In this document: positions 28,713 through 37,792 of the stretch, in pieces | Position numbering within the stretch: position 1 is the first letter of the stretch | Layout of the letters: the number at the start of each line of letters is the position of its first letter | Assembly: GCF_014851685.1 (NCBI RefSeq) | Contig: NZ_JACVAC010000002.1 | Coordinates: 248,001-312,000 of the forward strand | Direction of reading: 5' to 3' | From: Pseudomonas sp. PDM05 | Lineage (GTDB): Bacteria; Pseudomonadota; Gammaproteobacteria; Pseudomonadales; Pseudomonadaceae | Length of the DNA stretch: 64,000 nt | The notes under the pieces: generated by a model | Databases searched by the model: none | Told to the model about the DNA's origin: nothing | Seen by the model: only the letters and a program-made list of their open reading frames with translations | Program-made: the position numbers and the translations under genes

Positions 28713-29060
28713 ATGCCCAGGGATTTCCTGCAAAGCGGCGTGCCGACCGCACACACCACCACAACGGGCCGCGATCTGAAGGACATTTTGAGACGCATGA
28801 GTCGCCAGGAACGCGCAAAGCTGACAAATGAGGTTCTGCGCCTGCAGAACATTCGCCGTCCTCGCGAAATGATCCGGTTAATGCAGTTGGCCGGAAAACT
28901 CCCCAAACGCTTCAGTAATGCCCAAATACGTCGGGATATTTTCATTCAATTAGCCGATCAGGTGGGTGCCGCGTTTGCGGTAACGGGCAGCGGCATTTCA
29001 GGAAATCTCAACCACGTCGTCATTGCCATCTACGAGGAGTTCGGCAGCCATGAGCAATAA
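28713..29060 (+). CDS. hypothetical protein, first gene of a two-gene cassette
   Basis: 115 residues, no family recognised. It is soluble, with a basic helical middle (RRMSRQERAKL, then RRPREMIRLMQLAGKLPKRF) and a C-terminal segment GISGNLNHVVIAIYEEF. An AGGTG site lies 5 bases before the ATG. It overlaps the next gene by 11 bp. The base composition is richer in A/T than its neighbours, which hints at separate origin. Confidence 0.65.
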   Translation: MPRDFLQSGVPTAHTTTTGRDLKDILRRMSRQERAKLTNEVLRLQNIRRPREMIRLMQLAGKLPKRFSNAQIRRDIFIQLADQVGAAFAVTGSGISGNLNHVVIAIYEEFGSHEQ

Positions 29061-29511
29061 CATCGATCCCGTGCGAGCGCCACGAACGTTGCGTCGTTAC
29101 ATCCAACGTTTCGCATTCACTGTGGGAACTGCGGTGTCCATGAATATGGTCGCCATATCAGGAAACCTTTCACATAGTCTGACGTATTACGCACGAATAA
29201 ATTATCTCCCCAGCGAATACGCGTTGGTGGCCAGCTTGGTATTGCTACTGACAATGTGCATTGGGTTAGCCCTGGTAGCAGTTGGGTTTCGACTAGGGCC
29301 GCCATTACTCGTATGCGTCGCCGTCTTGAACGCTTTGATTTCGGCGGACTATCTTGGGAACCACCCCGTGACTCTGTTTGCAGTATTCCCTCTGTTCCAA
29401 TCCCTGGCTTGTCTACTGATGCTCCATACAAGAAACCACCGCCGCTTCGTCAGCATGCTGCGGGTCAAGCGCCGACGCAAAACCAGAGCCGCCAAGTCGC
29501 TCATTCACTGA
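29050..29511 (+). CDS. hypothetical membrane protein, second gene of the cassette
   Basis: 153 residues, three to four hydrophobic segments (about 20-40, 55-80, 85-105 and 108-125) and a very basic C-terminus (MLRVKRRRKTRAAKS). No family recognised. It contains AISGNLSH near residue 36, echoing ISGNLNH in the partner. GAGGAG lies 10 bases before the chosen ATG, inside the upstream gene. A/T-richer than its surroundings. A membrane partner of the first protein is likely, but its role is unknown. Confidence 0.65.
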   Translation: MSNNIDPVRAPRTLRRYIQRFAFTVGTAVSMNMVAISGNLSHSLTYYARINYLPSEYALVASLVLLLTMCIGLALVAVGFRLGPPLLVCVAVLNALISADYLGNHPVTLFAVFPLFQSLACLLMLHTRNHRRFVSMLRVKRRRKTRAAKSLIH

Positions 29512-29550
29512 AATGACTGACTCAGTGTGGCGAGGGCGCTGCTCCCACAC

Positions 29551-30411
29551 TCAGTTCGGTGTTTGGTTCACGATAACGGTGCAGGTAATACCGGCCGCCA
29601 ACAGCACGCCTTCCGGCACTTCATCGATATGAATCCGCACCGGCACCCGCTGGGCCAACCGCACCCAGTTGAAGGTCGGGTTCACATCGGCCACCAGCTC
29701 ACGGCTCTCGGGGTTGTCGCGGTCGTAGATGCCCCGCGAGATGCTTTCCACATGGCCCTTCAAGGTCTCGCCGCTCATCAATTGCATATCGGCTTTATCG
29801 CCGACCTTCACATGGGGCAACTTGGTTTCTTCAAAGAAGCCGTACACCCAGAAGGAATTCATATCCACCACGGCCATCTTGGCCTCGCCGATGCGCGCGT
29901 AGTCGCCGCGATGCACGTTGAGGTTGGTGACGTAGCCGTCCACCGCCGCCAGCACCTGGGTGCGCTTGAGGTTCAGCTCGGCCGCTTCCAGTTGCGCCAG
30001 CGCGTGCTGGTAGTCGGCCAGGGCCGAGTCGGCGATGTTGCTGGCGTCGTCGCGGTTTTCCTTGGAGATCACCAGGGCGTCGAGGTCGGCGCGGCGGTGG
30101 GCGTTGACCTTGCGCATTTCCCAGGTGGCTTTGCGCGAAGCGACGAGGGACTGCGCCTGCTTGACGGCGATGCGGTAGTGCTCGGGGTCGATCTGCATCA
30201 GCAGGTCGCCTTTTTTCACCAACTGGTTGTCACGCACCGGCACGTCGACGACTTCGCCGGTGACGTCGGCGGCGACGTTGATGATGTCGGCGCGCACACG
30301 GCCGTCGCGGGTCCACGGGGTTTGCATGTAGTGCACCCACAATGTACGGCCAATCCAGATTGCCAGAGCCAGTACCAGCAAGGTGGCGAGCAGGCTGAAA
30401 AACTTTTTCAT
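29551..30411 (-). CDS. HlyD/AaeA-like periplasmic adaptor of an efflux pump
   Basis: 286 residues. Membrane anchor about 5-25, two half-lipoyl segments (about 45-80 and 150-190) around an alpha-hairpin, and a beta-barrel domain. The TPWTRDGRVRADI block is typical of the AaeA/EmrA-like group. It is last in the minus-strand operon with the outer-membrane factor, the FUSC permease and the DUF1656 protein, starting 10 bp after the latter. Confidence 0.92.
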   Translation of the reverse strand: MKKFFSLLATLLVLALAIWIGRTLWVHYMQTPWTRDGRVRADIINVAADVTGEVVDVPVRDNQLVKKGDLLMQIDPEHYRIAVKQAQSLVASRKATWEMRKVNAHRRADLDALVISKENRDDASNIADSALADYQHALAQLEAAELNLKRTQVLAAVDGYVTNLNVHRGDYARIGEAKMAVVDMNSFWVYGFFEETKLPHVKVGDKADMQLMSGETLKGHVESISRGIYDRDNPESRELVADVNPTFNWVRLAQRVPVRIHIDEVPEGVLLAAGITCTVIVNQTPN

Positions 30412-30421
30412 CGGGGCATTC

Positions 30422-30622
30422 TCAACGGTAGACGGTCAGCGCCAGGGCGCCGAACAGGCAAACGAACAGGCTCAGGCGCAGCAGCGCCGGGTGCCAGAAA
30501 AACCGGTACAGGTCGAAGCCGGCCAGGAAGCGATCCAGGGCCCAGGCCAACACGGCTGCAATCAGGAACATCAGGGTCATGGTCGGCATGTAGATGCCGT
30601 GGAACGCGATTTCACGGGGCAT
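30422..30622 (-). CDS. DUF1656 (AaeX-like) small membrane protein
   Basis: 66 residues with two membrane segments (about 11-28 and 45-63). The N-terminal PREIAFHGIYMP pattern is typical of DUF1656. It overlaps the FUSC gene end by 11 bp and has its own AAGGAG site. The role in the pump is unknown, but the gene consistently accompanies AaeA/AaeB. Confidence 0.9.
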   Translation of the reverse strand: MPREIAFHGIYMPTMTLMFLIAAVLAWALDRFLAGFDLYRFFWHPALLRLSLFVCLFGALALTVYR

Positions 30623-32789
30623 GCGCAGCTCCTTTAAGGGCAGCGAGGGGCGATTGCGGGTCGAGCAGCGAGGTGCGGATAAAGTGCAGGTAGCTTTTCA
30701 CCCGGCGCAGGGCCGAGGTGTCGAAGTGCGGGGCGAAGGGTTCGTCGGTGGCCTGCACACGGCTGATCGCGTGGTCGACGGCAATCAGGCCGCGCTCCAG
30801 GTTGCTCGCGCTGGGTTGCAGGAACAGCCGCACCAGCGAGCGCCCCATCACGCGGATCGCCTGGCGCCACGGTTGGGATTCGGCGTACGCCGGATGCACC
30901 GGCAAAATCGCCTGTTCCTTGCGCAACTCGATGATCGCGTGGCCGACTTCCAGCACCACGAACATCCAGCGCAACAGGTCGCGCTGCACTTGCGGCTGGC
31001 CGACGGCGAGGCCGTAGGCCTGGTGCAGCAAATCACGGGTGCGGCTTTCAAAACTCGACGCCAGGCCCTTGAGCTTGCCGCTGATCGCATACACCACCTG
31101 CTCGCGCAGGTCCTGCTCCAGGCGGCGCCACAACCAGCGGCTGTTGGGCGGCAGGATGATCGCCCCGGCGGCGGCACACACCAACATGCCGATGATCATG
31201 GCGATGTAGTCGTTGATAAAGGTGTAGGGGTTGTAGACCGTGAGGTTGTCCGGCACCGAGCCGGTGCTGAAGAAGATCAGCAGCCCCACGCCCACCCCGG
31301 CGTATTGCGGCCGCGAAGCGAGGAACGCGCCAAGGATGATCACCGGCGCTAGCATCACGCACAACAGCGGGAAGCCGTCGATCCAGGGGAACACGAAGAA
31401 CATTTCGACAAAGCCCACCAGCGCGCCGATCAAGGTGCCGCAGGCCATCTGGAATGCCATGCGCTTGGGGTTCGGTGTGGCGGCGGACAGGCCGACGGTG
31501 GCGGCGGCGATCAGGGTCATGGTCGCGCCGCTGGGCCAGGCGGTGGCCACCCAATAGCTGCCGAGCACGATGAGGATGAATGACGCCCGGATCCCCGAGG
31601 CGGCGCAGGCCAGCCAGTTGGTTTTCGGCGTGTAGGGTTCGTCCCAGTCTTCGCGGGCGTGGCTGTGGTCGGCCAGGGAGGCGTGGGTTTGCGCGTAGTT
31701 GTGCAGGTCGTCGACGAAGCGGTACAGCAGCTCGTAGGCGGTGTGGAAATCCAGTTGCTCGGCGTCGGTGGGGTCACCCTCCTGGAAAGTTGCGCGCAGG
31801 CTGCGCACCTTGGCGGGCAGGCCGTCCTTGTAGGCGCTGAGTTGCACCACCAGGCGCGCGGCGTCGGGGCTGGTGAGGGCGCGCCCGGAGAAGCCGTCGA
31901 GCAGTTCGGCCAGGTCATGCAGGCCCGGCTTGATGGCCGCCACCACATGATCGGCCGCATCGGTGCGCAGCCGTTCGAGCAACTGGTGCAAGGCGTTGAA
32001 GCGCGTGGTGATGCTCATGAATTCGCTGTTCAGGCGACTGAGCCGCCCGTTGCGCCTGCGCATGTGCGGGTCTTCAAACACCGTGAGACTGCGCAGCCCT
32101 TCCAGGCCCACGGCTTCGGCGATAAAGCGCACGTTGCTGGCCTCGAACCCTTCGCGCTGGCTGCGCCCGCGCAGGCCGTCAGTGACGAACAGCGCGAACA
32201 CGCCGAAACGCTGGTAAAGCGCGTTGCGCATGGCGGCGCTGGAGGTTTGCGGCAGGATCGCGGCGCTGACCAGGGTGGAGCACAAAATCCCCAGGGAGAT
32301 TTCCAGCACGCGCCACACCGCCGCCATGAAGGCGCCGTCTGGATGGGCCAGGGCGGGCAAGCCGACCATCGCCGCGGTGTAGCCCGCAAGGACAAAACCA
32401 TAGGCGCGAAAGTTACGGTTGCGGGTCGCCCCAGCCGTGCACACGCCGACCCAGATCGCCAATGCGCCGAGGAACAGTTCGGTGTTCTGCGCGAACAAGG
32501 CGATCAACAACACCATCACCGCCGACCCCGCCAGGGTGCCGAGGAAGCGGTAGAAACTCTTGGCGAACACCTGGCCGCTTTGCGGTTGCATCACGATAAA
32601 TACGGTGATCATCGCGGTGCGCGGTTGCGGCAGTTCCAGGCGCATGGCCAGCCACAGCGTGAGAAACGCGGCGATCAGCACCTTGAAGATATACACCCAG
32701 GTCACGCCGTCGCTGCGCGCCCAGTCGAAAAAACCGCGGCGCCACTCAAGGGAGTGCAGCCAGCGCAGCGGTGCAGGCAAGGGAGTCAT
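30612..32789 (-). CDS. FUSC family (AaeB-like) efflux permease
   Basis: 725 residues. Two membrane blocks (about 30-180 and 395-530), each followed by a soluble domain, are the FUSC/AaeB layout. The family exports aromatic acids such as p-hydroxybenzoate or fusaric acid. Conserved PRTAMITVFIVMQPQSG follows the first segment. ATG 32789 is preferred over an in-frame TTG one codon upstream. It starts 10 bp after the outer-membrane factor gene. Confidence 0.92.
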   Translation of the reverse strand: MTPLPAPLRWLHSLEWRRGFFDWARSDGVTWVYIFKVLIAAFLTLWLAMRLELPQPRTAMITVFIVMQPQSGQVFAKSFYRFLGTLAGSAVMVLLIALFAQNTELFLGALAIWVGVCTAGATRNRNFRAYGFVLAGYTAAMVGLPALAHPDGAFMAAVWRVLEISLGILCSTLVSAAILPQTSSAAMRNALYQRFGVFALFVTDGLRGRSQREGFEASNVRFIAEAVGLEGLRSLTVFEDPHMRRRNGRLSRLNSEFMSITTRFNALHQLLERLRTDAADHVVAAIKPGLHDLAELLDGFSGRALTSPDAARLVVQLSAYKDGLPAKVRSLRATFQEGDPTDAEQLDFHTAYELLYRFVDDLHNYAQTHASLADHSHAREDWDEPYTPKTNWLACAASGIRASFILIVLGSYWVATAWPSGATMTLIAAATVGLSAATPNPKRMAFQMACGTLIGALVGFVEMFFVFPWIDGFPLLCVMLAPVIILGAFLASRPQYAGVGVGLLIFFSTGSVPDNLTVYNPYTFINDYIAMIIGMLVCAAAGAIILPPNSRWLWRRLEQDLREQVVYAISGKLKGLASSFESRTRDLLHQAYGLAVGQPQVQRDLLRWMFVVLEVGHAIIELRKEQAILPVHPAYAESQPWRQAIRVMGRSLVRLFLQPSASNLERGLIAVDHAISRVQATDEPFAPHFDTSALRRVKSYLHFIRTSLLDPQSPLAALKGAAHAP

Positions 32790-32799
32790 CAAATCCTAC

Positions 32800-34335
32800 T
32801 CAGTGATCAAACACGGCGAGTGCCGCCGGGGTCTTGCTCGGAAGGGTCTTGGCGTCTGGTGGTACGTCGTCGCCAGCACCCAGACCGCCGCCCAGGGCGG
32901 TGACCAGTTCGGCATGGGCGCTCAGGCGCGCGGCCTGGACCTGTTGCTCGATTTGCTGCTGGTGGAACAACAACGTCTGCGCGTTGAGCACATTGAGGTA
33001 ATCGGTGAGGCCGCGCTGATAGGCGATCATCGCGATGTCGTAGGTTTTCTGCGCCGAAGCCACCGATTGCGCAGCGAAGGCCGATTGCTTGTCCATGGAT
33101 TCGCGGCGGATCAACTGGTCACTGATGCCCTTGAGCGCATTGACCAGGGTCTGGTTGTACTTGGCCACGGCCACGTCATACCCGGCACTGGCTTCGCCCA
33201 GTTCGGCGCGCAATCGCCCGCCGTCGAAGATCGGCAAGGTGATCGCCGGCCCCACGTTGTAGTTGAATTTCTTGCCGGCCAGAAACTCCAGCATGCCGCC
33301 GCCGGTGGCCATGTAGCCAAGGCTGCCGACCAGGTCGACGTTGGGATAGAACCCGGCGTGAGCCACATCGATGCCACGGGCCTGGGCCGCGACCTGCCAG
33401 CGGCTGGCAACCACGTCCGGGCGCTGGCCGAGCAATTGAGCGGGCAGGCTTGATGGCAGTTTCAGCGGCGCGGCCAACGCCAGGCTCGGACGCTGCAATT
33501 GCGCGCCCTCCCCCGGCCCTTTGCCGGCCAGTGCCGCGATCTGGTTGCGACTCAGGGCGATTTCTTCGTCCAGGGCGTCCAGTTGGCGATGGGTTTCCGG
33601 CAACGGGGTTTCGGCCTGGCTGACATCCAAGTGCGTGCCGATCCCGGCGTCCAGGCGTTTGTTGGCCAGGTCGAGGATCTGCTGTTGCTGGGCCAATGTC
33701 GCGGCAACGATGTCGCGGTTGGCGTAATGCAACGACAACTGGATATAGGCGCGCACCACGTTGTTCTGCAATTCGAGCCTGGCCTGACGCTCCTCGGCGG
33801 CGCTCATGTGCGCCAGGTCGACGGCGCGCTCGGTGGTATTGCTTTCGCGGCCCCACAAGTCGAGGGCGTAGCTCAGGCCCAGGGACGCGTTGTTGTCCCA
33901 GGTGTTGGCGCCGCTCAGCTCGCCAGGGCCGTAGAACTGGTCTTTCGGCCAGTTATGGCGCTTGAGGCTGGTGTTGCCGTTGATCTGCAGCGACTCGGCC
34001 GACTCGGCAATCCCGGCCATGGCGCGCGCTTCACGCACACGGGCGGCGGCCATGGCCAGGCTTGGGCTGTTTTGCGTGGCGAGTTCGACCCAACGGTTCA
34101 GTTGCGGGTCGCCATAGGCCTGCCACCACTGGCTGGCGGGCCAATGGGCATCCCGGATGGCACTCTGGATCGCTTCGTCGGTGGCCAGGGTATTGGCGCT
34201 GAGAGCCTGGCCTTGGGGGGCGATTCCTCCGGTTCCGATGCAGCCGCTGATTGCTAACGATAAGGCGCAAACACTGAGAGCCTTCAGCCCTCTGTTAATG
34301 AGAGTCTTCGGCTCTCTGCTGATGCGACGCGGCAC
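32800..34335 (-). CDS. outer-membrane efflux lipoprotein (NodT/OprM family)
   Basis: 511 residues from a GTG start. An n-region with several Arg/Lys leads to the lipobox ISGC near residue 32. Two repeats of the TolC-like fold follow, with markers WWQAYGDPQL, LGLSYALDLWG and GPAITLPIFDGGRL. The frame stays open 58 codons further upstream, but that part is not family-like, and the GTG has AGGAA 10 bases before it. First gene of the four-gene efflux operon. Confidence 0.88.
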   Translation of the reverse strand: MPRRISREPKTLINRGLKALSVCALSLAISGCIGTGGIAPQGQALSANTLATDEAIQSAIRDAHWPASQWWQAYGDPQLNRWVELATQNSPSLAMAAARVREARAMAGIAESAESLQINGNTSLKRHNWPKDQFYGPGELSGANTWDNNASLGLSYALDLWGRESNTTERAVDLAHMSAAEERQARLELQNNVVRAYIQLSLHYANRDIVAATLAQQQQILDLANKRLDAGIGTHLDVSQAETPLPETHRQLDALDEEIALSRNQIAALAGKGPGEGAQLQRPSLALAAPLKLPSSLPAQLLGQRPDVVASRWQVAAQARGIDVAHAGFYPNVDLVGSLGYMATGGGMLEFLAGKKFNYNVGPAITLPIFDGGRLRAELGEASAGYDVAVAKYNQTLVNALKGISDQLIRRESMDKQSAFAAQSVASAQKTYDIAMIAYQRGLTDYLNVLNAQTLLFHQQQIEQQVQAARLSAHAELVTALGGGLGAGDDVPPDAKTLPSKTPAALAVFDH

Positions 34336-34523
34336 GGCAAGCGTATTCCTGAGGTGGTGTTGCGGGGTAGGTAGCGCAATTCTAGGCGGCGGCCTGGAGG
34401 ACGATAAGCGGGTATTCCTGTGAATCTTTGTTACCGTTCTAGCGATAATCCGGGCATTTGACCTACATCGTAGGGGGCAAGCGAGCAACAGAATGAGGCA
34501 CCTAAGCACGCTTGGAGCCGCCC
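34336..34523. promoter_or_regulatory. divergent intergenic region between the efflux operon and the orphan gene
   Basis: 188 bp. It holds a small inverted repeat CCTAC-ATC-GTAGG (34462-34474) and two copies of GTATTCCTG (about 34342 and 34411). Promoters for both directions must lie here; none is clear enough to mark exactly. Confidence 0.4.
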
Positions 34524-36605
34524 ATGCTTTCAGCCCTCAGCACGTTTACCCCACTGCCGCCGGCACACGACACCGCCGAAGGCTTGCGCAGGCAGTTACA
34601 TCTGCGCCCTGAGCCGTTGCGTCCGGGGATGCTGCCGGTGCAACGCGATGTGCGTTGGATCGCAGACACACTGCTGGAAAAGCTGCAGTCCTACGCAGGC
34701 AGTTCCCAGGAGCTACAACCGATCAGGGCACTGCACCAGACGCTGACCCACAGCGAACCGCAGCTGGAAGTCTCGGCCGACGAACTCCCAGGCTTCTACG
34801 CCTTTTTCAAACAGGCCGAACACCTGCTTGAACGCCACCGTAGCCGCGGCAACCCACAGATTGAGGCTGACTACAGCTTGTGCCGTGCGCTCAAATGGCA
34901 ATTTCGCGCGGCCGTCGGCGAAGCCCGGCATACGCACCAGGCCCCCGCCAGACTGCGCTCGCTTGCCGATGTCAGCGCCGGGGACAAACGTTCGAGCCAC
35001 TACCATCTCGGGTATGACTTCATGCTGGAACCCTCCCGGCAGCTCAGTGCAGGCCCTTGCCTGACGAACGACTCACACCTGGAAATCACCCGTGACCAGC
35101 GCGTCGAGCGCTCGCGGGTCATTGCCCTGCAGGGCAAGCTGAAATCCATTGCGCTGAACCTGGGCCAGAGCCAGTCGCGCAGCCAGCTCAGCCTTGGCTA
35201 TTTTTCCTCCAAGGAGTACGCGAGCCTGGCGCACTACGCCGACGTTCCCGGCAGCACGCTGCAAAGGCAGCGGGATTATTCGGCGCTGAGCCAGCCGGGT
35301 GTCAGGCAGGCACTGGCCGAAAACGGCTTGGCCGACATCGAACTGCCATGCCTGTACGACACTCCCGGGCCGCTCAAGACGGAAAAAGGCTTCATCATCA
35401 GTGCACGCAGCGACGTCGCCGTCGATGTCTTCAGCTTCCTCAAGCTCAACAGCGCAATGGACCTGACACTGCGGCGCACCTACCCGCACAAGGCACTGGA
35501 TATTCTCGGCCTGTACGACACCTCAGCGACGATGGCCGCACGCAAGCTGACCCCGTTGCCGCCCGACGGCGACACGCCAGAGCGGTTGCTCGACGATATG
35601 AAGCGCCTGGCCGCGTCGGGCAGCCGGCACTTCATGCAAAAGCTTTCCACGCCTGCGCACCACACCCAGCAAGCCCAGGCATTGCTCGAGCGCTACGTGC
35701 GGCTGAAGCTTCAAGCGCCAGTCGACCCCGGCCTGGACCGACAGATACTCGATGTGATCCAGCAGCACCGCGCACTGCTCCGACCGGATGCCGTGAAGGT
35801 CTACACACTGGCGAGCCATGCCCAGGTGTTGAGCGGATCGGTAAGCGCCACGGCGTCGGCCCAGGACGAAGGCGGCAAAGGTGTGAGCATCGAAGTCAGC
35901 CATCGAAAACTCGACGACCCGCACTTGAGCGGCGATTACCTGAGCATCGACATCGCCCCGCTCCAAGGCGCCCAGGTGCTCAAGACAACCTTGCGCAACG
36001 GGCTTAGCGCCATTGGCCAGCAGACGTTTGACTGGGAGCAACTGGTCCAGTCGATCAGCGCCTCACTGCTCGATCCGGCCAAACGAGCGGTCACCCAGGT
36101 GCTGGTCAAAATCAAACACGGGCAACCCGTGGTGTTGCTCACGCGCCACACGCTGAGCAAGGCTAACGACCTGCGGCTACCGCCAGTGGTCAACCACTAC
36201 ACCGGGTTCGATCTGCAGTCCCTGCGCACCCGGCAACAATTGCGCAGCGAGCAATTGGGCAGCGACTCGCTGGACCAGGTATTGCCCATCGCCCGTCGCC
36301 TGCTGCCGGAGCGACCCGCCTGGGACCAGTACGTGAAGCAGCACGCCGAAGCGTTCCAGACGTTGCTCGACAGCATCGGCCAACAAAAAACCGGCAGCGT
36401 GCTCGGCGCCGAACTTGATGAGCTGGCACGCATCAGCCCGGCTCTGCGCCAGGCCGTTGAAAGCCTGAGGTTGCTGACGGCCACTGCCTCAGGCACGCCA
36501 ACCCAGGAAAACCGTGCCCTGGCGCAAGAAGCGCTGGTGCAAATGCTGCTCGACTACCTGCCGCACTATGAGGCACGGGTCAGCACAGCCTGGACCTTGC
36601 GCTGA
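34524..36605 (+). CDS. large protein of unknown function, possibly effector-like
   Basis: 693 residues with no signal peptide and no membrane segment. No domain recognised. The N-terminal 150 residues are helical and rich in Arg, His and Leu. The middle (about 250-340) looks beta-rich (DVAVDVFSFLKLNSAMDLTL). The C-terminal 120 residues are helical. GGAG lies 6 bases before the ATG; a TTG four codons earlier is not preferred. It stands alone between a divergent efflux operon and a LysR gene. Size, polarity and isolation recall secreted effectors, but nothing in the sequence proves secretion. Confidence 0.7.
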   Translation: MLSALSTFTPLPPAHDTAEGLRRQLHLRPEPLRPGMLPVQRDVRWIADTLLEKLQSYAGSSQELQPIRALHQTLTHSEPQLEVSADELPGFYAFFKQAEHLLERHRSRGNPQIEADYSLCRALKWQFRAAVGEARHTHQAPARLRSLADVSAGDKRSSHYHLGYDFMLEPSRQLSAGPCLTNDSHLEITRDQRVERSRVIALQGKLKSIALNLGQSQSRSQLSLGYFSSKEYASLAHYADVPGSTLQRQRDYSALSQPGVRQALAENGLADIELPCLYDTPGPLKTEKGFIISARSDVAVDVFSFLKLNSAMDLTLRRTYPHKALDILGLYDTSATMAARKLTPLPPDGDTPERLLDDMKRLAASGSRHFMQKLSTPAHHTQQAQALLERYVRLKLQAPVDPGLDRQILDVIQQHRALLRPDAVKVYTLASHAQVLSGSVSATASAQDEGGKGVSIEVSHRKLDDPHLSGDYLSIDIAPLQGAQVLKTTLRNGLSAIGQQTFDWEQLVQSISASLLDPAKRAVTQVLVKIKHGQPVVLLTRHTLSKANDLRLPPVVNHYTGFDLQSLRTRQQLRSEQLGSDSLDQVLPIARRLLPERPAWDQYVKQHAEAFQTLLDSIGQQKTGSVLGAELDELARISPALRQAVESLRLLTATASGTPTQENRALAQEALVQMLLDYLPHYEARVSTAWTLR

Positions 36606-36689
36606 GCCTTGGGGGCGGGCGGCACCCAGTGGATGCACACCTGCGCGCAACTTCATGTCACAATTTGCCATCGCCCCTGAGAACCCCCC

Positions 36690-37658
36690 ATGGACACTTT
36701 GCAAAACATGCGCGCGTTCAGTTGCGTGGCCGAAGCTGGCAGCTTCACCGCCGCCGCCGCGCAACTGGACACCACTACGGCCAACGTTTCGCGCGCGGTC
36801 TCGAACCTTGAGGCCCATCTGCAAACCCGCTTGCTCAACCGCACCACCCGCCGCATCGCCCTGACCGAAGCCGGCAAACGCTATTTGCTGCGCTGCGAAC
36901 AGATCCTCGCCTACGTCGAAGAAGCCGAGGCCGAAGCCAGCGACGCCCACGCACGCCCCGCCGGGCAATTGAAAGTGCACACCATGACCGGCATCGGCCA
37001 GCATTTCGTCATCGACGCAATCGCCCGCTACCGCCGCACCCACCCGGACGTGACCTTTGACCTGACCCTGGCCAACCGCGTGCCGGACCTGCTCGACGAG
37101 GGTTACGACGTGTCCATCGTGCTGGCCAGCGAGCTGCCGGACTCGGGCTTCGTGTCCCAACGCCTGGGCATCACCTACAGCATCGCCTGTGCCTCGCCGG
37201 ATTACGTCAAGGCCAAGGGTTGCGCGCAACGCCCCCATGATTTGCTCAACCACGCCTGCCTGCGCCTGGTCAGCCCGGTGATCCAGCTGGACAAATGGAC
37301 CTTCAACGGCCCCGAAGGCCAGGAAAGCGTGGCGATCAACACCTCGCCGTTCCTGGTCAACTCGGCCGACGCGATGAAGACCGCGATCACCAGCGGCATG
37401 GGCGTCGGCCTGCTGCCGGTGTACGCGGCCATCGAGGGTTTGCGTAATGGCACCCTGGTTCGGGTGATGCCGACCTACCGCTCCCAGGAGCTGAACCTGT
37501 ACGCCATCTACCCGTCGCGCCAGTACCTGGATGCGAAGATCAAGACCTGGGTGGAATACCTGCGCGGGTCGTTGCCGGAAATCCTGGCGGCACATCAGGC
37601 GGAGTTGGCGGCGTATGAGTTGAGTGGGGGTTTGGGCGGCGCTCGTTTGGCGAACTGA
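36690..37658 (+). CDS. LysR-type transcriptional regulator
   Basis: 322 residues. Helix-turn-helix at about 1-60 (SFTAAAAQLDTTTANVSRAV), then an effector domain with GMGVGLLPVYAAIEGLRNG near 240. It resembles the CrgA/AaeR-like subgroup. Its likely target is not clear; the AaeXAB-like operon is 2 kb upstream with the orphan gene between. Its 3' end is partly duplicated downstream. The last 25 residues (LAAYELSGGLGGARLAN) are low-complexity. Confidence 0.9.
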   Translation: MDTLQNMRAFSCVAEAGSFTAAAAQLDTTTANVSRAVSNLEAHLQTRLLNRTTRRIALTEAGKRYLLRCEQILAYVEEAEAEASDAHARPAGQLKVHTMTGIGQHFVIDAIARYRRTHPDVTFDLTLANRVPDLLDEGYDVSIVLASELPDSGFVSQRLGITYSIACASPDYVKAKGCAQRPHDLLNHACLRLVSPVIQLDKWTFNGPEGQESVAINTSPFLVNSADAMKTAITSGMGVGLLPVYAAIEGLRNGTLVRVMPTYRSQELNLYAIYPSRQYLDAKIKTWVEYLRGSLPEILAAHQAELAAYELSGGLGGARLAN

Positions 37659-37684
37659 GGTAGTTCGAACCGCAGAAATCAAAA

Positions 37685-37772
37685 GTGGGAGCGGGCTTGC
37701 CCGCGAAGGCGGTGTGTCAGATACAGATTTGCTGGCTGATCCACCGCATTCGCGGGCAAGCCCGCTCCCACA
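37685..37772. repeat. REPIN (variant core with CCCGC), first copy
   Basis: Inverted REP pair using the variant GGGCTTGCCCGCGAA. It lies just after the LysR stop and inside the duplicated segment described at 37396-38031. Confidence 0.92.
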
Positions 37773-37792
37773 GGTTGAACGGTGTACACGTT

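Noticed and set aside
29523..29552. Bidirectional terminator between the convergent cassette and adaptor genes
   Set aside because: A GTGTGG...CCACAC palindrome is present, but the stem is short and lacks T-runs; more likely a REP remnant.
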